In this document: in pieces, positions 17,355 to 26,736 of the stretch | Position numbering within the stretch: position 1 is the stretch's first letter | How the letters are laid out: each line of letters opens with the position of its first letter | Source of the DNA: JASGDC01 sp047608145 | GTDB taxonomy: Bacteria; Actinomycetota; Actinomycetes; Actinomycetales; Micrococcaceae | Length of the DNA stretch: 64,000 nt | NCBI GenBank assembly: GCA_047608145.1 | Contig: JASGDC010000019.1 | Location: forward strand, 12,634-76,633 | Reading direction: 5' to 3' | Position numbers and translations under genes: made by a program | Notes under the pieces: generated by a model | What the model was told of the DNA's origin: nothing | Database searches by the model: none | What the model saw: the letters and a program-made list of their open reading frames with translations, nothing else

Positions 17355-18782
17355 TTATAAATTTTCACCATTGCTGGCGATTACTTCTTTGTACCAATAG
17401 AAGGAATCCTTTTTACTTCTTGCTAACGTACCCTTACCAGCATTGTCTTTATCTACATAGATAAATCCATAGCGTTTTTCCATTTCACCGGTGCCGGCAG
17501 AGACTAAATCAATACAACCCCAAGGAGTGTAGCCAATCAAATCTATGCCATCTTCGTGTACTGCAAGCTTCATTTGCTCAATATGTGAGCGTAAGTAGTC
17601 CACACGATAATTGTCGTGGACTTTCCCATTTTCTACTTTGTCATAGGCACCAAAACCATTTTCGACGATGAAAAGTGGTAAGCCATACATGTCTTCAAAC
17701 CAGTTCATTGCGTAACGTAATCCTTCTGGGTCAATCGCCCAACCCCAATCTGAGGCTTCAATATATTCATTTTTAACAAGATGATCTAGGTCAATCTCAT
17801 CATAGTTTTTATCTTTTGGACTTTCGATTACGAATGACATGTAATAACTAAAACCAATGTAGTCTACAGTGCCTTTTTTCAAAATTTCTTTATCTTCATC
17901 AGTGATATCAATGTCAATGCCCTTGCGCTCCCAGAAATTAACAAGATGCTTCGGATATTTACCATGCACATGGACATCAGCAAAAAAATACCGACGTTCC
18001 ATAGCTTTTTGCGCAGTTAGAATGTCAGCTGGTTTACAAGTTTTTGGGTAAATAGGACACATAGCAATCATGCAACCAATTTCAAACTCTGGATTAATCT
18101 TGCGCCCAATTTCTACCGCTTTTGCACTAGCAAGTAGCTCATAATGTGCTGCCTGATACATAATAGCTTCACGATTATCGCCTTTTTTAAACACTAGGCC
18201 TGAATTCGTGAAAGTAGCAAAATCCATATTGTAGCTAGACTGGTTGTTAATTTCATTGAAAGTCATCCAGTACTTAACTTTGTCTTTGTAACGTTCAAAA
18301 CATGCTTCAGCAAAACGGTCAAAGAACTTAACTAGTTTTCGGTTACGCCAGCCACCATATTCTGTGACAAGATAATATGGCATTTCAAAATGTGAAAGTG
18401 TAACGATTGGTTCGATATCATTTGCTAATAACTCATCAAATAAATCATCATAAAATTTTAAACCGGCTTCATTTGGTTCAGTTTCATCGCCATTAGGAAA
18501 GATGCGAGTCCAGGCAATTGAAGTTCTAAAACACTTAAAGCCCATTTCTTTGAAAAGTTCAATATCTTCTGGGTAATGATGATAAAAATCAATAGCTTCA
18601 TGGTTCGGATAGTATTTACCGTCAATAACACCGTCAGTAATTTCTCGGTCTTTACCATTAGCTCCAGCAGTCATTACATCAGCAACACTAATGCCTTTTC
18701 CACCTTCTTGCCAACCACCTTCAAGTTGATGTGCCGCTACTGCACCACCCCAAAGAAAGTCGTTACCCAAACTACTAGCCAC
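17355..18782 (-). CDS. GH1 6-phospho-beta-glucosidase
   Basis: 475 aa. It cleaves imported phosphorylated beta-glucosides to glucose and glucose-6-phosphate. The acid/base is Glu177 (MTFNEINN) and the nucleophile Glu374 (FIVENGFG). The C-terminal segment LVSAGTGEMEKRYGF carries the Ser, Lys and Tyr pattern that binds the 6-phosphate in this family, which supports a phospho-glucosidase. First gene of the cellobiose PTS operon. About 60 per cent of visible motifs match the second GH1 gene at 29125. Confidence 0.93.
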   Translation of the reverse strand: MASSLGNDFLWGGAVAAHQLEGGWQEGGKGISVADVMTAGANGKDREITDGVIDGKYYPNHEAIDFYHHYPEDIELFKEMGFKCFRTSIAWTRIFPNGDETEPNEAGLKFYDDLFDELLANDIEPIVTLSHFEMPYYLVTEYGGWRNRKLVKFFDRFAEACFERYKDKVKYWMTFNEINNQSSYNMDFATFTNSGLVFKKGDNREAIMYQAAHYELLASAKAVEIGRKINPEFEIGCMIAMCPIYPKTCKPADILTAQKAMERRYFFADVHVHGKYPKHLVNFWERKGIDIDITDEDKEILKKGTVDYIGFSYYMSFVIESPKDKNYDEIDLDHLVKNEYIEASDWGWAIDPEGLRYAMNWFEDMYGLPLFIVENGFGAYDKVENGKVHDNYRVDYLRSHIEQMKLAVHEDGIDLIGYTPWGCIDLVSAGTGEMEKRYGFIYVDKDNAGKGTLARSKKDSFYWYKEVIASNGENL

Positions 18783-18968
18783 TTACAATACCCCTTCGTA
18801 CTTTTAAATTACTGAAAGTACTTCCAGCACCTTAAGTAAATTATACATTCACGCCAATAATTTTGTGGGCTATATACAAATGTGTCTAATAGATGAAAAA
18901 CTACTACTAGAATCATCTCGCGCAGTAGCTAACTGCACAGTACAAAACTAGAATAAATCAAACCACTC

Positions 18969-19124
18969 ATGAAAGGCTACCCCTACATCCAACAACCCAA
19001 ATGGGCAACTTGGCGAAAAAAGTACGGCTTTGAAAACAAATCTGAAGAAAACTTAGACGACCAAATAACAAAAGTCGCAAACATACTAGACCCAATATTC
19101 CAAAAAAAACAACTAAACATATAG
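18969..19124 (+). CDS. Possible 51-codon hydrophilic protein
   Basis: ATG to TAG, 51 aa, in the 435-base gap between the GH1 gene and helY. It is rich in Lys, Gln and aromatic residues (PKWATWRKKYGF) with no membrane segment. The coding strand is unusually rich in A and C. It may be the C-terminal remnant of a longer protein; the aromatic, basic character recalls ends of nucleotidyltransferase-type toxins, but this is weak. No clear ribosome binding site. Confidence 0.35.
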   Translation: MKGYPYIQQPKWATWRKKYGFENKSEENLDDQITKVANILDPIFQKKQLNI

Positions 19125-19217
19125 CATTTAAAAGCTGTTTCTCTGATATTCCCCTAATAACTTATTGAATACTGTTCCATAAAATTAAGGATTTTAGTCA
19201 CAGCTAATTTAAGATTC

Positions 19218-21965
19218 TTAGCTAGTTTTTGGATTAGATTCTGCAATCTCTTCTGGCTCATACACTACTACTCCACGTTTTAGCATGGAAACAGCATTCC
19301 TTGCTTTATTAGCTAAGAATGGGTACCTATCTCGTAAACCTGCAAATTGAGCTAAAACATCGATTACCTGTTTTATATTGCGGACAAAGTCTCCACCAGT
19401 TAATTCAGTATTTTCCAACGCCTCTTCCATAGGTGCACCTTTAGCCCAGAAGTACGTAGGCCACATAAAACCTGGGTCTGGTTCTCTAGTTTGTTTGATT
19501 CGATTACTCTGCTCCAAATCATCTATAAAAGACCAGTAACTGACTAACTGATTGTATGCTTTACTGAGTTTCTCACTTGGAAAATAAATATTTTCATTAT
19601 TTTCATTTTTCCTTGGCTCATAAATACAACAAGATACCAATGCAGCTAATGCAGCCGTATTTAAGTCATCAAAAATTCCATTGTGAATTGATTGAGTGAG
19701 TAATAAATCATTTTCACCGTAGATAACTTGCAAGTCTTTACCTTTACTAGTTAGCTTTAAGCTATCTTCATTATTTAAATAGCCAGTTTCAAGCAAAACT
19801 TTACAAACTCTATCAAAGATACTGGCAATATTGTTGGTTCGTCCTTTAATTTGGTGCTTTAACCTTGATAAATCTTTATTTACACTTTGCGCACGTCTTG
19901 CCCAACGTAGATGTTTCTTTAGTTCAGGACATTTTCTACATGGATGGTTTTCTAACATCTCTTGTAAATCTTCAGCACGTTTTAATTGAGCTGTTTGAGT
20001 TTTACTATTAATTTTACGTTTCTTTTTAGGCTGTACTTTATGTAATGCACTTAAAAGTTTGCTTTGATGTTTAGGAATTCGTACATTAAATTTCTTCGGA
20101 ATTTGTAGATATCCTAAAGTATCAATCTCAGCAATATCAGTACTTTTAGCCAGCTTAACGACTTTCCCTTTTTCAGTCAGGACCAGTAAGCGAGTGCCAG
20201 TTGCGTCATTCTTATAAACTCTGATTATCGTTGCTTTATAGCCATACTCTTTATTAGCGAGTTTTACTACATCGCCTGGCTTATAACTAGCTAAATTAAC
20301 TGCTTCTTTTCCTACTAGTAATCTTCGCAAAGCTGGCACTTTACGTTTGAGCGCTTGTAACTCGTTATATAGAGCATAATAATGTTCAAAATCACCGTTT
20401 TCACAACTTAGATTTTTCTGATAAGCAGCTAACGTACCTTCCAAGGAGTGTACTTTCTTAGCAACTCCAACTACAGCCTTATCATCTTGGAACTGAGCAA
20501 AAGAGAGCTCTAAAACTTCCTTGGCTTCTTTAATACCCTTAGCCTCAATTAAGTTAACTGCCATGTTATAACTTGGCTTAAAGCTAGAGTTGAGTGGATA
20601 ACTACGCTTTGAAGCTAGTCTGCCTAATGCATAAGGATCTGTATCTGCTTGCCAAAGCACTACTGCATGACCTTCAATATCGATACTACGTCGTCCAGCA
20701 CGACCAGTTAGCTGAGTATACTCCCCTGCAGTAATATCTACATGAGTAGTCCCGTTATATTTATCTAGTTTTTCCAAAACTACTGTCTTAGCAGGCATAT
20801 TTACACCTAATGCTAAAGTTTCGGTAGCAAATACTGCTTTAACTAATCCTAACGAAAATAGTTTTTCTACCAATTCTTTAAAAACTGGAAGTACTCCAGC
20901 GTGGTGGGCTGCCACACCACGCAACAAACCTTGTCGGAACTGTCGAAAACCCAACATATCTAGATCAGTTTGTGGAATACCGACAATAGCTGCTGATATT
21001 GCATTGTCAATTAATTCTTCTTCACGCTCATTGGTGAACTTTAACGGTGAAGCTAAAATCTGTGCGACAGCAGCATCACAGCCTTTTCGAGAAAAAATAA
21101 AATAAATAGCTGGTAATAAATTTTCGGATGCCAGTGACTCTAAAACCTGAAAACGCGAAGTTTTTGGACCAAAATTACGACGATTGCGTCCTTGAGCTCT
21201 GCGTGATTTTGGATAACGAGCAATTAATTCTCTACGTATTTGGAGTAACTTTGGATTAACCCGATATTTTTCTTTATTTTGTTTGGCAGCTAAGACATCA
21301 AAACTAATATCTTGGTATAAATCGTAGATTTTTCCATCAACCATAACATGCTGCCATAACGGAACAGGGCGATGCTCTGTAACAATAACCTTAGTGTCTC
21401 CTCGGACTAATTCAAGCCATTGCCCAAATTCTTCTGCGTTGGAAACTGTAGCACTTAGGGATACTAACTTTACTTCTTGGGGCAAGTGTAAGATGACTTC
21501 TTCCCAGACTGCTCCACGATTACGATCAGCTAGGTAGTGTACCTCATCCATAATTACAAATTGAAGTTCATCAAGTGTACTGGAATCTGTGTAAATCATA
21601 TTGCGCAGCACTTCAGTAGTCATAACAACTAGTGGAGCTTCCGAATTTATATTAGTATCACCTGTAAGAAGCCCGACATTACTTTTACCGTATTTATTAC
21701 TTAACTCAAGGTATTTTTGATTACTTAAGGCTTTAATAGGTGCGGTATAAAAAGCTTTTTTACCATGTTTTAACGCCACAAACATTGCAAATTCGCCTAC
21801 GATTGTCTTACCAGCTCCAGTCGGAGCAGCTACTAAAACCCCAGCACCATTTTCAATTACTTTACAAGCTTCTAACTGGAAGTTATCTAACGGGAACTTT
21901 AGAGTGCCGATAAATTCATTAAGTAATTGGAAGCTAGTTAAGTTATCCGTTTTAGTGGATACCAT
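19218..21965 (-). CDS. helY: SKI2-like DEAD/DEAH-box helicase (HelY type)
   Basis: 915 aa. Helicase domain 1 has the Walker A APTGAGKTIVGE, DEVHYLAD and SATVSNAEE; domain 2 has TLALGVNMPAKTV and LTGRAGRRSID. A basic middle region and a C-terminal DSHCT-like domain follow. The substrate is probably RNA; the family is related to Mtr4/Ski2. It starts four bases after tatC ends, the usual order next to the actinobacterial proteasome region. Confidence 0.93.
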   Translation of the reverse strand: MVSTKTDNLTSFQLLNEFIGTLKFPLDNFQLEACKVIENGAGVLVAAPTGAGKTIVGEFAMFVALKHGKKAFYTAPIKALSNQKYLELSNKYGKSNVGLLTGDTNINSEAPLVVMTTEVLRNMIYTDSSTLDELQFVIMDEVHYLADRNRGAVWEEVILHLPQEVKLVSLSATVSNAEEFGQWLELVRGDTKVIVTEHRPVPLWQHVMVDGKIYDLYQDISFDVLAAKQNKEKYRVNPKLLQIRRELIARYPKSRRAQGRNRRNFGPKTSRFQVLESLASENLLPAIYFIFSRKGCDAAVAQILASPLKFTNEREEELIDNAISAAIVGIPQTDLDMLGFRQFRQGLLRGVAAHHAGVLPVFKELVEKLFSLGLVKAVFATETLALGVNMPAKTVVLEKLDKYNGTTHVDITAGEYTQLTGRAGRRSIDIEGHAVVLWQADTDPYALGRLASKRSYPLNSSFKPSYNMAVNLIEAKGIKEAKEVLELSFAQFQDDKAVVGVAKKVHSLEGTLAAYQKNLSCENGDFEHYYALYNELQALKRKVPALRRLLVGKEAVNLASYKPGDVVKLANKEYGYKATIIRVYKNDATGTRLLVLTEKGKVVKLAKSTDIAEIDTLGYLQIPKKFNVRIPKHQSKLLSALHKVQPKKKRKINSKTQTAQLKRAEDLQEMLENHPCRKCPELKKHLRWARRAQSVNKDLSRLKHQIKGRTNNIASIFDRVCKVLLETGYLNNEDSLKLTSKGKDLQVIYGENDLLLTQSIHNGIFDDLNTAALAALVSCCIYEPRKNENNENIYFPSEKLSKAYNQLVSYWSFIDDLEQSNRIKQTREPDPGFMWPTYFWAKGAPMEEALENTELTGGDFVRNIKQVIDVLAQFAGLRDRYPFLANKARNAVSMLKRGVVVYEPEEIAESNPKTS

Positions 21966-21969
21966 GTAT

Positions 21970-22830
21970 TTAACGGCCTATCTCCTCTGTAGGAGTAGGG
22001 GCAGCAATCTCTTTTTCAATATCTATATCTTGCTTAACTTTTTTCTTTTCTCGACGTTTATCTAAGAAATAAGTGATTCCAATAGCACCAGCAAATAATA
22101 ATATTAAAGGTGCAGCTAAGAAAAACATACTCATTGCATCACTACCTGGAGCAGCAAATGCTGCAAACAGACAGATTAGGAAGAAAACTATTCGCCAAGA
22201 TTTAATTAAAGTCCGTGATGGTAGAACACCTAACGTATTAAGACCTACAACTAATACTGGCATTAAGAACGAAAGACCGAATACCAACATTAAGCGGCTT
22301 ACAAAAGTAATATAATCTCGTGCCGGGATTAAGTTAGATCCACCCATCGGGATAAAGTTAGTAAGTACCATTACCATATGTGGCAATACTAACCAGGCTA
22401 CAAATACGCCAAGCAAAAACAGTGGCAATGAAGTAAGTAAGAAACTTACTGAATACCATTTTTCTTTCTTGGTGAAACCAGGAGCTAAGAATGCCCAACC
22501 TTCATAAATCCAAATTGGTGAAGAAATTATAATGCCAATAAATATTGACATTTGCAACTGCAAATCAAAGGCCGTGATAATGCCGGCAAAGTTAAGTGAA
22601 GCTTCACGATGCGCATCATGCGCTGCATTAATTAGTGGTTGCTGAATAGCCTGTAATGCGTATGGATATAAAAACCAGCCAGCAACACTAGCTAATATGA
22701 GAGCTACAGCACAGATTAGTAATCTATTTTTAAGCTCACGAAAATGCTCCTTAAGTGGCATGCGCCCTTCAGGATTTTTCCTTCTGCTCTTAGAAATATT
22801 TTTTGGAGCTTCTGTTTGTGCCGTAGTCAT
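21970..22830 (-). CDS. tatC: Twin-arginine translocase subunit TatC
   Basis: 286 aa, six predicted membrane helices. N-terminal family motif GRMPLKEHFRELKNRL; later KEKWYSVSF. It binds twin-arginine signal peptides and forms the export channel with TatA. A charged cytosolic tail of about 35 residues follows the last helix. It overlaps the conserved tatA-tatC-helY operon. At least two Tat-type signals are encoded in this window (43252-44886 and 55542-56555). Confidence 0.96.
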   Translation of the reverse strand: MTTAQTEAPKNISKSRRKNPEGRMPLKEHFRELKNRLLICAVALILASVAGWFLYPYALQAIQQPLINAAHDAHREASLNFAGIITAFDLQLQMSIFIGIIISSPIWIYEGWAFLAPGFTKKEKWYSVSFLLTSLPLFLLGVFVAWLVLPHMVMVLTNFIPMGGSNLIPARDYITFVSRLMLVFGLSFLMPVLVVGLNTLGVLPSRTLIKSWRIVFFLICLFAAFAAPGSDAMSMFFLAAPLILLFAGAIGITYFLDKRREKKKVKQDIDIEKEIAAPTPTEEIGR

Positions 22831-22844
22831 ATTACCTATAAAAG

Positions 22845-23132
22845 TTAAGCCTTATTTTTATCCGTATTATCAGTTGACTCTCCGATGATTTCAACTTCTG
22901 GTTCTTCATCTTCTACTAATGTAGCTTCAATAGCTTCTGGTTCTTCATCTTCAGTCTCGGCTTCAGTTTTTTCTTTAGCTTTCTTGTCTTCATCTTTCAT
23001 TTGACGAACTTCAGACTTGAACACACGTAAAGATTGTCCCATACTGCGCGCGATGCCTGGAAGGCGAGGCGCACCAAAAATAATTAGCGCAATCGCAATC
23101 ACAATTAATATATGTGTCATTGAAATTTTCAT
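22845..23132 (-). CDS. tatA: Twin-arginine translocase subunit TatA
   Basis: 95 aa. One N-terminal helix followed by the family hinge FGAPRLPGIARSMGQ and an amphipathic helix, then an acidic tail. The ATG at 23132 has GGGGG six bases upstream; a longer frame to 23186 would add an atypical N-terminus. Upstream of and cotranscribed with tatC. Confidence 0.94.
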   Translation of the reverse strand: MKISMTHILIVIAIALIIFGAPRLPGIARSMGQSLRVFKSEVRQMKDEDKKAKEKTEAETEDEEPEAIEATLVEDEEPEVEIIGESTDNTDKNKA

Positions 23133-23244
23133 TAAAATCCCCCATAAAATAGTGAAGTTTAACTTATAGCTAAACCCGCTCTGCAATCAGTCTACACCAA
23201 ATTAGGCACAATAATAACGGGTAATCGCAGAATTTGGCTAATAG

Positions 23245-25335
23245 CTAACTATGATCAGTTATTGCTTTTTCAGCTCGTTCTTTAACCTGTTCTTCAATAC
23301 CTTCTGGTTCTAGCACTGCAACTTTATCACCAGCACCACAAACTAATTCAACTACGTAATTTTCAGAAGAAGCAGAAAATTCTACAATACTAACCTCTTT
23401 ATTTTTAGCTATTTCTTTCTTCTCTTTATCAAATTGAATGTATTTAGTCCTAAAAATTGAATTAGGATTATTAACTAGCGCAGTATAAATAACTTTATTG
23501 TCTTGCTTCTTAGCTGCTGACTTTTTAATATAATTTTGAATTTCATCAACATCATATTTTTGGTCAGTAACTACAAGGTTTCTCATATTATCTATCCGAT
23601 AGTTATAACCTTGCCAAGTGTGAATGTACCAATTGCCATCCTTATTAAAGAAACCTTCAATTTCTTTAATTTTCTCTGCTTCGTTGCCAGTCTTAGGTGA
23701 AGTATAGGTATACTTTAACTTCTTATTATCTGCTATTGCTTTACTAATTGTTCGTAGTTTCTTAATAACATCATCCGATGAGAATGTAGGCATCAAAGTG
23801 TTCTCAACCTCTGGATTATTAGCTATTGGAAAACTAGCTTTAATTTTTCCGATTAACTTTGTAATACTTTCTGTATCCTCTTGTTTAATAACTAATAAAG
23901 TTTTTAATATTGAAATTAAGAAAATACTTTCTTTGAAAGTTACTTTATGTAATTTTTCAGCATGTTCTGGATTTTCAATTACGATTAGGAATTCTTCGTA
24001 TTCTTTTGGATGCTCTAGTATTGGTTCCCAGGTTACATCATCTCTTGAAATTTCTTTATTGGGATGTATAAAATCAATCCAAAATCTACTATCATCCTCT
24101 AGATTACTGCCAATATCTCCTGAAAGTTTAAAGAGATCTTTATAAAACTTTTTAGTATTTTCTATGTTAAATAACTTAGCAGTTTCTTTTATTGTCGGTG
24201 GATTATCACGTCGGTCCGATATGAAATTAATAATCTCAAGTGTCTCAGTTATCTTTACTTTTTCGCCCCGAGATTTTTTATTAAACTTTTCCTTACCAAT
24301 AAGCTCCATATAGCTTTTTTTATCTTTTTCCTGAATAGGTTTTTTAGTAATTGTAGCTTTTTGATGCGTGATAAAAGCGTTTACTATTTCTTTAGGTTCA
24401 AGAATTTTAATTTGTCCGGCAAACATTGATAAAAAATCTACGGCATCTTGCTGATGAGTGTATGAATAAGTATACGTTTTACCATTATTATTCGAAATAA
24501 AGTTATCATTAAAACGTTTAGCAATATTTTCTGCAATTTCTACTTTTACCGTTTTGATTCCATCGTAGCTACCTATGCTACTTAACGCCTTATTAATATC
24601 AAAATCTTTTGGTCTTTTAACTTCAACAGGAACTTCAATCGTAGAATTAATTTTTAGCTTTTCTATTCTATTGAATTTAAAGTTCTTTGCGGTGTCATTT
24701 TTAGCTAAATCATAGCCGTGGATGTACCATTCATTATAAGCTTTACCAATGCCGTAAGGCACTATCTTACGTTCTTCAGCTTTCAATTCAGGCTTTTGAT
24801 ATTCGAAGGTAATAACGTTACCACGGGCAATAGCTTCTCTGATGTCCATAATTTTATCATTATCGACTGAAGATTCTGTACGTCCAAAGAATTCATATTT
24901 TTTACGTGGTTCAACCTCACTTAATTTTCCAAGCAATTTATCTCTAATATCATCGTAGAAGTCATCCTGAAAAATATTAAAAGAAGTATTGAGAATTACA
25001 TTATCTTCAAGTGTGACATTGAAATCAGCAGTTTCACTAGCATCAAAATCGATTCGGTAACGCGCTTTTCTTAAATCATTACTATCACCATCGACACGAA
25101 TTACAATACTTCGGTTTTGTAACTGTTTTTTATCACGTTCAAATTTACGTTTAAGACTTTTATATCCTTTACTATTTACATCAATTACGCCATTATTATC
25201 TAACGCATTGTCATAGTCATTCTTATAAACTTCGACCTTCTGTGCTATTTCAGGGAAAGTAAGCCCCCAACGAGTGTTCGCTAAAACAAGGAAAAGATTT
25301 ATGACACGTAAGTCATTAGTCTGTTTCCGTTCCAT
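23245..25335 (-). CDS. pafBC: PafB-PafC fusion, WYL-domain transcriptional regulator
   Basis: 696 aa, twice the usual length, with two HTH-WYL units in tandem: HTH near residues 8-40 and WYL near 180-230 (NEWYIHGYDLAKN), then a second HTH near 355-390 and WYL near 570-610 (NWYIHTWQGYNYR). PafB and PafC regulate the DNA-damage response with the housekeeping RNA polymerase; natural fusions are known. AAGGGTT precedes the ATG. Located between fkbP and tatA as in mycobacteria, but the Pup ligase gene pafA is missing. Confidence 0.9.
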   Translation of the reverse strand: MERKQTNDLRVINLFLVLANTRWGLTFPEIAQKVEVYKNDYDNALDNNGVIDVNSKGYKSLKRKFERDKKQLQNRSIVIRVDGDSNDLRKARYRIDFDASETADFNVTLEDNVILNTSFNIFQDDFYDDIRDKLLGKLSEVEPRKKYEFFGRTESSVDNDKIMDIREAIARGNVITFEYQKPELKAEERKIVPYGIGKAYNEWYIHGYDLAKNDTAKNFKFNRIEKLKINSTIEVPVEVKRPKDFDINKALSSIGSYDGIKTVKVEIAENIAKRFNDNFISNNNGKTYTYSYTHQQDAVDFLSMFAGQIKILEPKEIVNAFITHQKATITKKPIQEKDKKSYMELIGKEKFNKKSRGEKVKITETLEIINFISDRRDNPPTIKETAKLFNIENTKKFYKDLFKLSGDIGSNLEDDSRFWIDFIHPNKEISRDDVTWEPILEHPKEYEEFLIVIENPEHAEKLHKVTFKESIFLISILKTLLVIKQEDTESITKLIGKIKASFPIANNPEVENTLMPTFSSDDVIKKLRTISKAIADNKKLKYTYTSPKTGNEAEKIKEIEGFFNKDGNWYIHTWQGYNYRIDNMRNLVVTDQKYDVDEIQNYIKKSAAKKQDNKVIYTALVNNPNSIFRTKYIQFDKEKKEIAKNKEVSIVEFSASSENYVVELVCGAGDKVAVLEPEGIEEQVKERAEKAITDHS

Positions 25336-25364
25336 AATGTACTAACCCTTAAATAGCAACAGAA

Positions 25365-25745
25365 TTATTTAATAGCTTCTAAATCAACTACGAAAATCAA
25401 AGTTTCGTTAGGCCCAATAGCAACACCTGCCCCTGCACTACCATAAGCTAGATGTGGAGGGATAGTTAATTGACGACGGCCACCGACTTTCATACCGATT
25501 AGTCCTTGGTCCCAACCTTGAATTACCATACCCACACCTACTGGAAATTCTAATTCTTGGTCACGGTTCCATGAAGCATCGAATTCTTCACCAGTTGAAA
25601 ATGCAACACCAACGTAGTGCACACTTACGGTGTCTCCAGCTTTTACTTCTGGACCAGTCCCTACTTCAATATCCTTAATGTCAAGTTTTGTAGGTGCTTT
25701 GCCACCTGGAAAATCAATCTCTGGACGGGTCTTCTTTGTCGCCAT
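25365..25745 (-). CDS. FKBP-type peptidyl-prolyl isomerase
   Basis: 126 aa, single FKBP domain: VHYVGVAFSTGEEFDASW, VIQGWDQGLIGMKVGG and IPPHLAYG. No signal peptide, so cytosolic. Its start overlaps the end of trmI by 32 bases, with GAGG nine bases before the ATG. In most actinobacteria this gene follows pafA; here it directly follows trmI. Confidence 0.94.
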   Translation of the reverse strand: MATKKTRPEIDFPGGKAPTKLDIKDIEVGTGPEVKAGDTVSVHYVGVAFSTGEEFDASWNRDQELEFPVGVGMVIQGWDQGLIGMKVGGRRQLTIPPHLAYGSAGAGVAIGPNETLIFVVDLEAIK

Positions 25746-26736
25746 TATTTGTAACCTCTTCTATCTTTTCTTCATTTTCTTTAATTATACGCACGATTTT
25801 ACGCAATTTACGCTCTGGGGATTGTCGATAACCAAGTTCATCAGGAATCCAGGCATTCATATCTTCTTGAGAAAACTCCGTCTTAGACTTACGAACTTTC
25901 TTTGGTAATGGTTCATAGCCATCTGCAAGTTTACGAGCTTGTACTATAAAACCAGTGTGAGCTACCATACGATGATCTGGGCGCACTGCTAGCCCATCAA
26001 CATGCCAACCACGCACCATAGATTCATAAGCTTGTGGTTCAGTAAAACGCTTGCTTGCTCGTAATTCTTCCGTAACACGCGAAAGCTGGGTAGCTGTTGC
26101 TACATAAGCTAAGAATACACCGCCTGGGCGCATAACTTCTAGGCACGCGTCCACACATTCCCAAGGCGCTAACATGTCTAGCACTACCCTATCGACTGAA
26201 TTAGCTTCTTCTTTTTCAGTTAATATTTCTGCTAAATTGCCAATACTAATTTTCCACGCTGGATGTTCTTTGTCAAAAAATGACTTAATATTGCCACGGG
26301 CAATCGCAGCAAACTCCTCACGCATTTCAAAAGAATGAACTTGACCGGCTTCCCCTACAGCACGAAGCAGTGATAGTGTCAGCGCTCCAGATCCTACTCC
26401 CGCTTCAATAACTTTAGCGCCTGGAAAAATATCACCCATAGTGATAATCTGCCCAGCATCTTTGGGATAAACCACTGTGGCACCACGTGGCATTGAAAGT
26501 ACGAAATCTGATAATAATGGGCGAAGAGCCATAAACTGGACCCCTGTCGAGTTCTCCAGAATTATACCTTCATCTTTGCCCGCTATTGCATCATGATCAA
26601 GATAACCTTTTTCGGTGTTAAAACGAGCACCAGGCATTAAATCTATGGTATAGATTTTCTTTTTTTCGCTAGTTAATTGGACTTTATCGCCATATTTGAA
26701 AGGTCCTCTGCGCATTTCAGTGCCAATTGGACTCAT
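25714..26736 (-). CDS. trmI: tRNA (adenine-58-N1)-methyltransferase TrmI
   Basis: 340 aa. It methylates A58 in the T-loop of tRNA. N-terminal beta domain (FKYGDKVQLT), then the SAM-binding Rossmann fold with VIEAGVGSGALTLSLLRAVG, HSFEMREEF and VVLDMLAPW. Basic C-terminus. Its start abuts the stop of the upstream protease gene. In related genomes the next gene is the proteasome ATPase; here it is fkbP. Confidence 0.94.
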   Translation of the reverse strand: MSPIGTEMRRGPFKYGDKVQLTSEKKKIYTIDLMPGARFNTEKGYLDHDAIAGKDEGIILENSTGVQFMALRPLLSDFVLSMPRGATVVYPKDAGQIITMGDIFPGAKVIEAGVGSGALTLSLLRAVGEAGQVHSFEMREEFAAIARGNIKSFFDKEHPAWKISIGNLAEILTEKEEANSVDRVVLDMLAPWECVDACLEVMRPGGVFLAYVATATQLSRVTEELRASKRFTEPQAYESMVRGWHVDGLAVRPDHRMVAHTGFIVQARKLADGYEPLPKKVRKSKTEFSQEDMNAWIPDELGYRQSPERKLRKIVRIIKENEEKIEEVTNNGDKEDPSRD

